A stretch of 64,000 nt of DNA from JAOAPY01 sp038237475 (GTDB lineage Bacteria; Acidobacteriota; Blastocatellia; Pyrinomonadales; Pyrinomonadaceae). Below, piece after piece: positions 1 through 8,069 of this stretch. The position numbers were made by a program, and so were the translations under genes. The stretch spans positions 62,001 through 126,000 of the forward strand of contig JBBRYS010000008.1 in NCBI GenBank assembly GCA_038237475.1, in the 5' to 3' direction. Each line of letters starts with the position of its first letter. Position 1 is the first letter of the stretch. The notes under the pieces were generated by a model. It was given only the letters and a program-made list of their open reading frames with translations, did not search any database and had not been told where the DNA came from.

Positions 1-771
1 GCTGAAGCGACCGGCCTACTGCGTCTTGGTGTTTTGGATTTGGGCAAAATTCTTCAGGCCGGACGACCGCTGCCGCTGGTCCGCACTGCCAGTGGGGAAG
101 AGGCCGCACTAATTCAACAACGCATGACCCGCCTCGGCCTTGAGACAGTGATCGTGTCGGACGAGGCACTTGGCCTTGAGTCCCCGGTTCGGCGCTTGCG
201 AACCATGAATTTTTCGGACACTGAACTGGTGTTCTTTCCGTCAAATGGTCCGGCAGAAACGACCGCCTGGAGTGAGGTGGGGCTTGTGGTAACGGGTCGC
301 ATGTTTTCAAAGCAGTTGGAGACCAAAGAGCGCATGCGTCGCGGCGCAGAGAAGCTATTCCTCGATGCGCGCGAAACGACCAATGACGAAGCTGTCCTGG
401 ACCTGTATACGCAGAAGCCTGACGGCGGCTGGCGTGTGCTGGCCAACAACTTTGATTTCTCCTGTCTGGGAGAGCGCAAGTCATTGCTTGCCGCCGAGAA
501 TTTTGCGACGCTGGTGCCGCTGATCCTGGAACGTGCTCTCCAGGCTGAGCATGATGACTCCTACCACAGCCTGCGACATAGTCTCGAGTTGGCCTGGCCA
601 TCTGACCAGGAAACGTCCTCGCGCGGCTGGCGCCGTGATATGGCGGGGAAATACAGTACCAGCGAAGTGGCGGTTACGAGCAACGAAGCACAGTTTACTC
701 GCTACTCTCGTCTGCTCCATTTTCTAAAATTTCCAATTGGATCTGAAGTCGGAAATGGAGCCGGGAAATAA
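1..771 (+). CDS. Hypothetical protein, 5' end outside window
   Basis: The reading frame is open from the first base of the window to a TAA at 769-771, so the gene almost certainly starts upstream. The TTG at 34 is only the first start-like codon inside the window. About 256 residues are visible. I recognise no catalytic motif, membrane segment or signal peptide. The visible part looks like a soluble, charged protein. It ends 1 nt before the ATG of rlmB, so the two are probably co-transcribed. The function is unknown. Confidence 0.7.
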   Translation, partial: AEATGLLRLGVLDLGKILQAGRPLPLVRTASGEEAALIQQRMTRLGLETVIVSDEALGLESPVRRLRTMNFSDTELVFFPSNGPAETTAWSEVGLVVTGRMFSKQLETKERMRRGAEKLFLDARETTNDEAVLDLYTQKPDGGWRVLANNFDFSCLGERKSLLAAENFATLVPLILERALQAEHDDSYHSLRHSLELAWPSDQETSSRGWRRDMAGKYSTSEVAVTSNEAQFTRYSRLLHFLKFPIGSEVGNGAGK

Positions 772-772
772 T

Positions 773-1615
773 ATGAATCCGCGTAAGTTCAACGAAGGTC
801 GGAGTCGCCGCGAAAAAAATGAGTCGCCATCTGAGGTGCGGACTGACGCGCCCGCTGATCGGATTCATGGAATCATCCCCGTCGTCGAAGCGTTGCGGGC
901 CGGTCGCCGCACCATCGAACATATCTCAATTGCCGATGGCGCAGGTCACGAGCGCCTGCGCGAATTGCTTGAACTGGCCCAGCTGGCCCGGGTACCCGTG
1001 CGGCGGGTGCCGCGCAACGATCTGGACCGCGCTATGGGAACAGCAACCCATCAGGGAGTGGTAGCGAAGATCGCTGCGGCCCGTTATACAGATTCAGAAA
1101 TGTTGCTGGATGAATTGGCGAGCCGCGTGGGAACTGACAATCCGCCCCTGGTCCTCGGCCTTGACGGCCTCGAGGATCCGCGAAACTTCGGCGCAGTACT
1201 GCGCACCGCTGAATGTGCCGGTGTGCACGGCGTGTTCACGACTGAACGCCGGGCGGTGGGGTTGACCGAGACTGTGGCGAAGGCTGCGGCCGGCGCTCTT
1301 GAATATGTTCCCGTGGCCCGCGTGACAAACCTGGTTCGATTGATGGAGCAATTAAAAGAACGTAACATCTGGGTCGTCGGCACCAGCGGAGATGCGGACA
1401 GGGATTACACTGACTGGGATTGGACCATGCCGGCGGCGATCTTTCTCGGCAGTGAAGGCAGCGGACTGCACCGGTTGGTCAGGGAACGTTGTGACACGCT
1501 GGTGCGTATCCCTGTGGTTGGCCAGCTTGAATCGCTCAATGTTGCCGTCGCGGCCGGTGTGATGCTCTACGAGGTGCTGCGCCAGCGCACGACAGCCAAG
1601 CCGGACGGCAGATAG
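773..1615 (+). CDS. rlmB: 23S rRNA (guanosine-2'-O-)-methyltransferase RlmB-like (TrmH/SPOUT family)
   Basis: SAM-dependent 2'-O-ribose methyltransferase acting on 23S rRNA; family members modify G2251. After a basic N-terminal tail comes the substrate-binding domain (starting near 'IHGIIPVVEALRAGRR'). The C-terminal SPOUT domain shows all three trefoil-knot motifs: 'LEDPRNFGAVLRTAE', 'IFLGSEGSGL' and 'ESLNVAVAAGVMLYE'. An in-frame TTG at 737 and an ATG at 755 lie upstream, inside the previous gene. I choose the ATG at 773 because it follows a purine-rich GGAG stretch and directly follows the upstream stop codon. The basic tail (about residues 1-30) is longer than in E. coli RlmB. Family assignment is secure; the exact target nucleotide is inferred. 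Confidence 0.92.
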   Translation: MNPRKFNEGRSRREKNESPSEVRTDAPADRIHGIIPVVEALRAGRRTIEHISIADGAGHERLRELLELAQLARVPVRRVPRNDLDRAMGTATHQGVVAKIAAARYTDSEMLLDELASRVGTDNPPLVLGLDGLEDPRNFGAVLRTAECAGVHGVFTTERRAVGLTETVAKAAAGALEYVPVARVTNLVRLMEQLKERNIWVVGTSGDADRDYTDWDWTMPAAIFLGSEGSGLHRLVRERCDTLVRIPVVGQLESLNVAVAAGVMLYEVLRQRTTAKPDGR

Positions 1616-1671
1616 CTTCGAACGAGGACAGCCTGCTTAATTTGACTCTGAAGTCGGAACGGAGAATCTAA

Positions 1672-2247
1672 ATGTTTTGTCCCAAATGCGCCGCGCAGAA
1701 TATTGACGGAGCCAGTTTTTGCAGAGTCTGCGGCGCTAACATTAGCCTCATCCCCCAGGCGCTAACCGGCCAGCTGCCACCGGCGCCGCTGGACGAGGAT
1801 CAACTAACTTCAACGCGGAATTCGCGACGAAGTAGACGAAAGCGCACGCGCGAAAGCGAACCGCCGAGTCTGGAAAAGGGAATCGTCAACATCTTCGTCG
1901 GCATCGGTTTCCTGGTTGCGGCTCTGGCTATCATGTCCAGATTTCCAGGCGGCATATTTTGGGGTTGGACATTTTTCTTTCCTGCTTTTGATCGGCTCGG
2001 CCGCGGCATTGCTGCGGTGGTCGCCTCGAGAAAAGAAAATGCTGCCGGACTGCCGCCAGCACGTGATTCACAAAATTATTTGGCGCCGCCACAGAATGTC
2101 GCGCGAACTACATTCGTTGAACCGGCCAGTCGTCGCACGGGCGAATTGCTGCCATCACCTCCGAGCGTCACTGAAGGCACTACTCGTCATCTTGGCGCCG
2201 AAGCTCCAACCAGACACCTGGACTCTCAAAGCGACTATCCGAAGTGA
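1672..2247 (+). CDS. Zinc-ribbon membrane protein, function unknown
   Basis: 191 residues. The N-terminus carries a zinc ribbon with two CxxC knuckles ('CPKC' and 'CRVC', residues 3-20). A basic linker of about 40 residues follows, then a hydrophobic hairpin (about residues 65-100) likely to be one or two membrane segments, then a polar Pro/Thr-rich tail. Proteins of this layout are common in Acidobacteriota and have no assigned biochemical role. The gene sits 56 nt after rlmB on the same strand, and GGAG occurs just upstream of the ATG. The function remains open. Confidence 0.75.
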   Translation: MFCPKCAAQNIDGASFCRVCGANISLIPQALTGQLPPAPLDEDQLTSTRNSRRSRRKRTRESEPPSLEKGIVNIFVGIGFLVAALAIMSRFPGGIFWGWTFFFPAFDRLGRGIAAVVASRKENAAGLPPARDSQNYLAPPQNVARTTFVEPASRRTGELLPSPPSVTEGTTRHLGAEAPTRHLDSQSDYPK

Positions 2248-2399
2248 ATTGCGAGTTGCAGTTTGCTGCTGCCGGCCGCCTCAAATGATTGCGGCGAGGC
2301 TGGCTTCCGTCTTCCTGGGACCGCATGCTTCCAGCGTGCCGTCTTCTGAGTTGAGTGATTTCGGCGAGTGCCATCGACGAATGGTTACCACGATAAAGT

Positions 2400-3962
2400 A
2401 TGCAGGGTGATGCTTTGACGCTTTCGCTGATGGATAACGAGCACGTAAAGATTTGTGTTTCACTCTGCGCGCCAACGCTGGCTGAATTGGAGACGGCTTG
2501 TATTGCAGCCGCTCGTCTCGGCGACGTCATAGAGTTGCGACTCGATTGTCTACGCGAGCCTGAGCTCGCCAGGTTAACTCAGATCGCGAGGCTGACTGGG
2601 AAACCCGCGCCTCCGGTAATTCTTACTTTGCGCGCGCCGGAGCAGGGTGGGTTCCGCCAGCTAACACGCGAACAGAGGATGCAATTCTGGCAAGCATTAT
2701 TTGGAGAGTTCGCGGCGGCGTATCTAGACCTCGAACTCGATCTGGTACAGAGCCTAAGTGAAAGCCCTCTCGCAGCGCCGGATTGGAGCCGGGTGATTTG
2801 CTCTCATCATGATTTTAAGGGTGTACCAAATGATCTGATCGCGATATATGAAACGATGGCCGCGACGCCTGCCACTATTCTGAAAATCGCTGTACAGGCG
2901 AATGACATTGTCGATTGTCTTCCTGTTTTCGATCTGCTGTCGCGAGCCCGCCTTGAGGGCCGCAAGTTGATTGCGATTGCCATGGGCTCCGCGGGTATCG
3001 CGACTCGAATACTTGGACCAGCGTGGGGCTCGCACCTGACATATGCGGCGTTCGATGATGAGAGCGCGACGGCGTCAGGTCAGATCACGGCCGTCGAACT
3101 GCGCGAGACTTACCGGCTCGAGCGGATCAACTCGCAAACAGCCGTAACCGGAATCATTGGTTGGCCGGTGGGGCATTCACTCTCACCCAGCATTCAAAAT
3201 GCCGCGTTTGCGGATCTTAATATCGACTCAATCTATCTTCCATTCGAGGTGCGCGCGCTGAAGCCTTTCCTGGAGCGAATGGTCCATCCACGCACGCGTG
3301 AAATCGATTGGAACCTACGCGGCTTGAGCGTCACCGCTCCACATAAGAGGGATGTCCTCCCCTTTCTCGATTGGATTGATCCAGCCGCAGCAGAGATCGG
3401 AGCCGTGAATACAATCGTGATCGATGGCGATTTGTTGTTAGGCTATAACACGGATGCCGGCGCGGTTTTGAAACCGGTAGCAGAAAAATTGGGAGACTTG
3501 AAAGACGCTCGCTGTGCCGTTATCGGGGCCGGAGGTGCCGCTAACGCTATCCTTTGGAGTTTGCGTAACGAAGGTGCGAAGGCCACGGTTTTTGCTCGCG
3601 ATCAAGAGAAAGGAAGTGCGCTGGCGGAGAAGTTTGCTGCCGGCTGTGAACCACTGGCGCAGGCCTCTTTTAAGGGCTTCGATCTCGTTATCAATGCGAC
3701 TCCATTAGGGACGCGCGGCGCGTTGGAAGGGCAGTCGCCGGCGGGTGCAGAGCAGTTGCGCGGTGCAGGGATGGCTTACGATTTAGTTTACAATCCCAGC
3801 GAGACAATGTTTCTGGGCGAAGCGCGCACGGCTGGGTGTGAAACGATGGGAGGTTTGGCGATGCTGGTGTTGCAGGCTGCGCAACAGTTTACGCTGTGGA
3901 CCGGCGCAGCGGCGCCGCTGGCCGTAATGCAACACGCAGCCGAAGAGATTTCAGATTTCTGA
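2400..3962 (+). CDS. aroDE: Bifunctional type I 3-dehydroquinate dehydratase / shikimate dehydrogenase
   Basis: Fusion of two consecutive shikimate-pathway enzymes making shikimate for aromatic amino acids. The N-terminal half (about residues 15-220) is a type I dehydroquinase: the catalytic His lies in 'SHHDF' (His136/137) and the Schiff-base Lys in 'ILKIAV' (Lys162). The C-terminal half (about 245-520) is shikimate dehydrogenase, with 'GWPVGHSLSPSIQNAAF' for substrate binding, 'TAPHKRDV' with the catalytic Lys, 'AVNTIV', 'GYNTDA', the NADP-binding 'VIGAGGAANAI' and 'INATPLG'. All key residues appear intact. The order matches the plant DHD-SDH fusion. An alternative ATG at 2430 (residue 11) is possible; neither start has a strong ribosome binding site. 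Confidence 0.95.
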   Translation: MQGDALTLSLMDNEHVKICVSLCAPTLAELETACIAAARLGDVIELRLDCLREPELARLTQIARLTGKPAPPVILTLRAPEQGGFRQLTREQRMQFWQALFGEFAAAYLDLELDLVQSLSESPLAAPDWSRVICSHHDFKGVPNDLIAIYETMAATPATILKIAVQANDIVDCLPVFDLLSRARLEGRKLIAIAMGSAGIATRILGPAWGSHLTYAAFDDESATASGQITAVELRETYRLERINSQTAVTGIIGWPVGHSLSPSIQNAAFADLNIDSIYLPFEVRALKPFLERMVHPRTREIDWNLRGLSVTAPHKRDVLPFLDWIDPAAAEIGAVNTIVIDGDLLLGYNTDAGAVLKPVAEKLGDLKDARCAVIGAGGAANAILWSLRNEGAKATVFARDQEKGSALAEKFAAGCEPLAQASFKGFDLVINATPLGTRGALEGQSPAGAEQLRGAGMAYDLVYNPSETMFLGEARTAGCETMGGLAMLVLQAAQQFTLWTGAAAPLAVMQHAAEEISDF

Positions 3963-4113
3963 GTGCGGATTGCGGAATGGAATTTCAGATTTGTGATTGA
4001 GCCGGAAATCTGAGCTGAAAGTTTAGAATTCAAAGTCTGAAGACTTTTCACGAACAACAATCATCAAACGTCAAACACCAATCAGCACTCCCTATTCAGC
4101 AATCTGAAATCGA
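3963..4113. other. Intergenic stretch with repeated ATCTGAAAT-like words
   Basis: A 151-nt spacer between aroDE and the ThiF gene that is visibly more AT-rich than the genes. Variants of 'TTTCAGATT' and its complement 'AATCTGAAAT' occur several times (for example about 3998-4006 and 4101-4110). They could fold, but I see no clean terminator with a U-tract. Probably degenerate intergenic repeat sequence. Confidence 0.35.
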
Positions 4114-5130
4114 ATGCTCCGTTACAGCAGACAAATTCTTTTTCCCGCCATAGGCGCAGAGGGTCAGCGCCGTTTGTTGGCAGCGCGGGTAGCGATCATA
4201 GGCTGTGGCGCGCTCGGTACGGCCCAAGCCGAGACGCTGGCGCGTGCCGGCGTTGGCAGGCTACGTTTGATCGACCGTGACTTTGTCGAAGAGTCAAACC
4301 TGCAGCGACAAACAATGTTCACCGAAGCGGATGCCGCCGCAGGCATTCCCAAAGCAATCGCTGCGGCCCGGCATGTTAAGGAGATCAATTCCGGAATCAC
4401 TGCCGAGGCGGAAGTTCTGGATGCCAACCACTCCAACATTGAGAGGCTCATTAGCGGCTGCGATCTCGTGCTGGACGGCACTGACAACTTTGCCACTCGC
4501 TATCTCATCAATGATGCTTGCAGTAAGCACGCCATTAACTGGATCTACGGCGCTGCGGTTGGATCTTACGGCGTGACTATGACCATTCGCCCTGGCAGCA
4601 CTGCCTGTTTGCGTTGTGTTTTCGAAGAGGCGCCACCGGCAGCGAGTGCGCCAACCTGTGATACTGCCGGCGTCTTGATGCCGATCATCAGCGTCGTAGC
4701 CGCGGTCCAGGTGACTGAGGCTCTCAAGCTTTTGACCGGCAATTCTGATCAATTGCACAACTCACTGATGCACTTTGATGTGTGGCGCAATGAGTGGCGC
4801 AGGATTAATCCCGGTGGTCCCGCTCCCGCTTGCCGCACCTGTGGCCTGCGCGACTTTCAGACCCTGGCGGCCACCAATGGTGAGTTCGCAGCGATCCTTT
4901 GCGGCCGGAATGCAGTTCAGGTTTCGCCAGCCAGGACTACTGCTATCGATTTTCCGGAGTTGGCCCAACGGCTGGGTGCCGCCGGAGATGTGAAATTTAA
5001 CGATTACCTTCTGCGTTTTCGCGCCGGCGACTACGAGTTAACCGTCTTCCGAGATGCCCGCGCCATCATTCGAGGCACTGATGAGATAACTACAGCGCGT
5101 TCACTCTACGCGAGGTACATAGGAAACTGA
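4114..5130 (+). CDS. ThiF/MoeB/HesA-family E1-like adenylyltransferase
   Basis: An enzyme that adenylates the C-terminal Gly-Gly of a ubiquitin-like sulfur carrier (MoaD or ThiS) in molybdopterin or thiazole synthesis. Visible are the N-terminal 'RYSRQILFP' typical of MoeB, the nucleotide-binding 'IIGCGALGTAQAE' (about residue 28), 'DGTDNFATRYLIND', and a Zn site of two CxxC pairs, 'CLRC' (about 165) and 'CRTC' (about 241). A Cys in 'PTCDTAG' is at the E1 cysteine position. The last 80 residues are a small extra domain, not a canonical rhodanese. The window holds a molybdopterin enzyme at 34.8 kb, but no carrier gene sits next to this one, so Moe and Thi roles cannot be separated. Confidence 0.88.
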   Translation: MLRYSRQILFPAIGAEGQRRLLAARVAIIGCGALGTAQAETLARAGVGRLRLIDRDFVEESNLQRQTMFTEADAAAGIPKAIAAARHVKEINSGITAEAEVLDANHSNIERLISGCDLVLDGTDNFATRYLINDACSKHAINWIYGAAVGSYGVTMTIRPGSTACLRCVFEEAPPAASAPTCDTAGVLMPIISVVAAVQVTEALKLLTGNSDQLHNSLMHFDVWRNEWRRINPGGPAPACRTCGLRDFQTLAATNGEFAAILCGRNAVQVSPARTTAIDFPELAQRLGAAGDVKFNDYLLRFRAGDYELTVFRDARAIIRGTDEITTARSLYARYIGN

Positions 5131-5141
5131 GCTTTCAAAAT

Positions 5142-7355
5142 ATGATTACAAAAACCTTTTTCCAACGCGGTGCGATAATTTCTGCTTTCACCGTTCTTAT
5201 TATCTGTTCGACTTTGACCGTGTTTGCCGGCCAACCAATTATCTGGGAAGTCGGCAGCCGTGCCGAATTGCTTAAAGGCGAGTCACACGGCGTATCGATC
5301 AGCGATACCGGAGTGTTGATGCTCGCACCGCAATTGAACCAACTCTTCAATACTGAGCAGCCATACATCTGGTCCACTGCTGTTGATAAGCAGGGCAATG
5401 TTTTTCTCGGAACGGGTCACGATGGCAGAATCTATCGCATCGGTGCGGATGGTCACGGGGCGCTGCTGTATGATGCTGCTGAGCTTGACGTGACGGCTCT
5501 GGCGGTTGGCCGTGACGGTGTCCTTTTTGCAGGCACCTCGCCCGATGGAAAAGTTTACCGGATCACTGCCGACGGCAAAGCAGAGATTTATTTCGCACCG
5601 CCCGACAAATACATCTGGGCACTGGCGCTTCTGCCTGATGGATCCCTGGCCGTTGGTACGGGGGATAATGGCAAGCTTTACCGGATCCGGACCGCCGGTG
5701 CGAAACCCGAGGCCTCGCTTCTTATCAACACCAATCAGACGCATGTGATGTCACTGGCGGTGACCGCTCAGGGAGATCTAGTTGCGGGAACCGATCCCGG
5801 TGGACTGGTGCTGCGAATCTCTTCTGACGGCAAAGCATTTGGACTGTTCGATTCTCAGTTACGCGAGATCCACGCGCTCGCACCGGCGGCCGATGGGTCA
5901 ATTTATGTGCTTGCGTTGGGCGAGGCTGCCTCCAGTACGCGCCCAACCACGCCGGTTGTGGTGACGCCAAGTGGGGAAGGGAGCGTGCCCGCCACGAGCG
6001 TTACGATCACGGCGATGGACGAAGCCAACGTCGCATTACAACAAGCGCAACCTGCTACCCGCAGTCGCAATGACACCTCAAACGCGCGCAGCGCAGTGTT
6101 TCGTCTCCTGCCTGATGGCGGAGCAGATACGGTCTGGTCATCGACTTCCGTGACCGCGTTTGCCATCGCCCCTGCGTTGCGTCCCGGCAGCGTCCTCATC
6201 GGAACTGCAGACAAGGGCCGCATTTATTCCGTTACCAACGACGGTCGCGACACACTCTTGTTGCAGTCGAGCGAAGGACAAATCTCCGCGTTCATCTCGC
6301 GTCCCGGGGAAGTGTTGGCAGCTTCCAGCAATCAGGGGAAGCTGTTTCGTTTTAGCAACGACGTAGTGAGCGAAGGCTCATATGAATCTCCGGTGCGGGA
6401 TGCGCGCTTGCTTGCCACCTGGGGACGCATTTGGTGGCGCGGCGAAGGCAACGTTGAAGTGCAGACCAGGAGCGGGAACGGCCAGCGACCCGATGCGACC
6501 TGGAGCGATTGGAGCCCTGTTTATCGCGAAGCCGCCGGTAACCAGATTTCAAGTCCACGGGCGCGCTTTATTCAATGGCGAACAACTCTGCGATCGGCAG
6601 GCGGCGCGAGCAGTTGGATTGAGAATGTCAACGTTGCCTACATGCAGCGCAACGTTGCGCCCGAAGTGTTGGCGATCACTACGCTACCTATCGGTGTCGG
6701 CCTGCAGGCCATGCCGCAAGCTCCGGTCGATCCGAACATTGAATCATCGGGTCTCGACCCGGCGCTGTTCGGAGTGATGACCCAAATCCCTCCCCGCCGG
6801 CTTTATCAGCGGGGCGCACGATCCATTCAATGGCAGGCCGAGGATCGTAACGGTGACACGCTCGAGTACGCAGTTTATTACCGCTCGCTCGATGAAAAGT
6901 CTTTCCGGGTGCTCAAGGACAAGCAGCGAGATAATTTTCTCACTATTGACGGGGCAACACTCGCGGATGGGCGCTATGTTCTTAAGATCATAGCTTCGGA
7001 CGCACCGGATAATCCGCCAGGTAAAGCGCTCTCCGGCGAAAGACTAAGTGAACCGATCGATATTGATAACACTCCCCCGCTGGTTCGGGTGGTCGGGCAA
7101 CCTCAGATCAACCAGGGTATGGTTCGTTTGGTTTTTGACGTCGAAGATGCTACGGGTAGAGTCAGGCGCGCGGACCTCAGCGTGAACGGTTCGCCCTGGA
7201 ATCCGGTCTTTCCCGATGACGGCATAGCAGACAACTCCCGCGAGCGTTACACCATCGATCTCCCGGTGACGGCGGGCGCCGAGCAAACGGTGGCCCTGAG
7301 AGCTTTTGATAGTAGCGGCAACGTTGGGAGCGTTAGCTTTACCGTCCGGCATTAA
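5142..7355 (+). CDS. Secreted beta-propeller protein with C-terminal Ig-like domain
   Basis: 737 residues, starting 11 nt after the ThiF gene. Residues 1-29 form a signal peptide (basic start, hydrophobic core, 'VFAGQ' cleavage region). Residues about 60-430 contain recurring blade-like units such as 'GNVFLGTGHDGRIYRI' and 'GVLFAGTSPDGKVYRI', at roughly 40-residue intervals, as in PQQ-like or two-component-regulator propellers. A Thr/Ala/Ser-rich insert lies near 265-320. The C-terminal 170 residues look like fibronectin/Ig-type beta domains ('LSEPIDIDNTPPLVRVVG'). No catalytic motif is visible. Probably a periplasmic or cell-surface binding protein; ligand unknown. Confidence 0.75.
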   Translation: MITKTFFQRGAIISAFTVLIICSTLTVFAGQPIIWEVGSRAELLKGESHGVSISDTGVLMLAPQLNQLFNTEQPYIWSTAVDKQGNVFLGTGHDGRIYRIGADGHGALLYDAAELDVTALAVGRDGVLFAGTSPDGKVYRITADGKAEIYFAPPDKYIWALALLPDGSLAVGTGDNGKLYRIRTAGAKPEASLLINTNQTHVMSLAVTAQGDLVAGTDPGGLVLRISSDGKAFGLFDSQLREIHALAPAADGSIYVLALGEAASSTRPTTPVVVTPSGEGSVPATSVTITAMDEANVALQQAQPATRSRNDTSNARSAVFRLLPDGGADTVWSSTSVTAFAIAPALRPGSVLIGTADKGRIYSVTNDGRDTLLLQSSEGQISAFISRPGEVLAASSNQGKLFRFSNDVVSEGSYESPVRDARLLATWGRIWWRGEGNVEVQTRSGNGQRPDATWSDWSPVYREAAGNQISSPRARFIQWRTTLRSAGGASSWIENVNVAYMQRNVAPEVLAITTLPIGVGLQAMPQAPVDPNIESSGLDPALFGVMTQIPPRRLYQRGARSIQWQAEDRNGDTLEYAVYYRSLDEKSFRVLKDKQRDNFLTIDGATLADGRYVLKIIASDAPDNPPGKALSGERLSEPIDIDNTPPLVRVVGQPQINQGMVRLVFDVEDATGRVRRADLSVNGSPWNPVFPDDGIADNSRERYTIDLPVTAGAEQTVALRAFDSSGNVGSVSFTVRH

Positions 7356-7448
7356 CAGCGGAGCCGATTGACATCGCGTCTTTCCGGGTCGTCCGCCCCG
7401 GATATTGGTGGGCTGCACGATAGCGTGCGATTTCTACTTAAAGCGTGC

Positions 7449-7480
7449 GCCCTGGGGTTTGGTTTCTTAAAACCAGGGCC
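7449..7480 (+). other. Stem-loop in the spacer after the propeller gene
   Basis: 'GCCCTGG' at about 7449 can pair with 'CCAGGGC' ending at about 7480, and an inner 'GGTTT...AAACC' extends the pairing. No U-run follows, so it is not a textbook terminator. It lies between the propeller gene and the small secreted protein gene and could be a weak terminator or an mRNA processing structure. Confidence 0.3.
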
Positions 7481-7631
7481 GCGAATTTCCCGATCAGAGA
7501 CGTTTGCATTAGGAAATGCGATTATGCGTAGTATTTCGGTGTTTGGCATCCATCTTGCTCCACTTAACCGTGGCGCTTCTCAACTCTCCCTCCCATGCGC
7601 CTTTATTTAAGCATGAGGAGGCTGGATAAGA

Positions 7632-7823
7632 ATGGTAAACGTAAGACAAAAATTATTGACGGTGATGGTGGTGTTCGGCTTGTCCGTCAGTGTTTTCGCT
7701 CAGAAGGGTAGCGATAACAGCAACAAACGGCCACCGAAGGATCCACCGCAGGTTATCGTCAAGAAAGAACCGCAAAAGCCACCCCCAACCGATCCGGGTG
7801 ACAAGAAAAAAGATAAGCCCTAA
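7632..7823 (+). CDS. Small secreted Pro/Lys-rich protein
   Basis: 63 residues: a signal peptide (about residues 1-23, hydrophobic core 'LLTVMVVFGLSVSVFA' followed by Q) and a mature part of about 40 residues made almost only of Pro, Lys, Asp and Gln ('KKEPQKPPPTDPGDKKKD'). 'GAGGAGG' upstream (about 7615-7622) is a strong ribosome binding site and a strong terminator follows, which supports a real expressed gene. The mature part is probably disordered and basic and could bind an envelope polymer. No known family is recognised. Confidence 0.7.
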   Translation: MVNVRQKLLTVMVVFGLSVSVFAQKGSDNSNKRPPKDPPQVIVKKEPQKPPPTDPGDKKKDKP

Positions 7824-7847
7824 CCAATAGATCACTACCGAATGAAG

Positions 7848-7878
7848 GCCCGCGCAGATTCACTGCGCGGGCTTTTTT
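7848..7878 (+). terminator. Rho-independent terminator
   Basis: A perfect 10-bp stem, 'GCCCGCGCAG' (7848-7857) with 'CTGCGCGGGC' (7863-7872), a 5-nt loop and then TTTTTT (7873-7878). It lies 25 nt after the stop of the small secreted protein gene and closes that unit before the signalling block. Confidence 0.93.
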
Positions 7879-8069
7879 CTCAAACACACCGCACCAGGAT
7901 AACCTAAGTCTGAATGCATTGCCTTGAGGTGCTGGCTGCCAATGCTATACAGCAGGGTAGCTTTCGACTAGAATTTTACTTCCCTCGCATGACTCTGGTT
8001 TCTCTCGAAACCATCGTCTTGAGTGACGATTGCGTGCGGCAGAGCGGTTCAGGAACAAAGAGAAGGTCC

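Noticed and set aside
1916..2410. Overlapping 164-residue plus-strand frame
   Set aside because: Shadow of the zinc-ribbon gene and of the aroDE leader; composition not protein-like.
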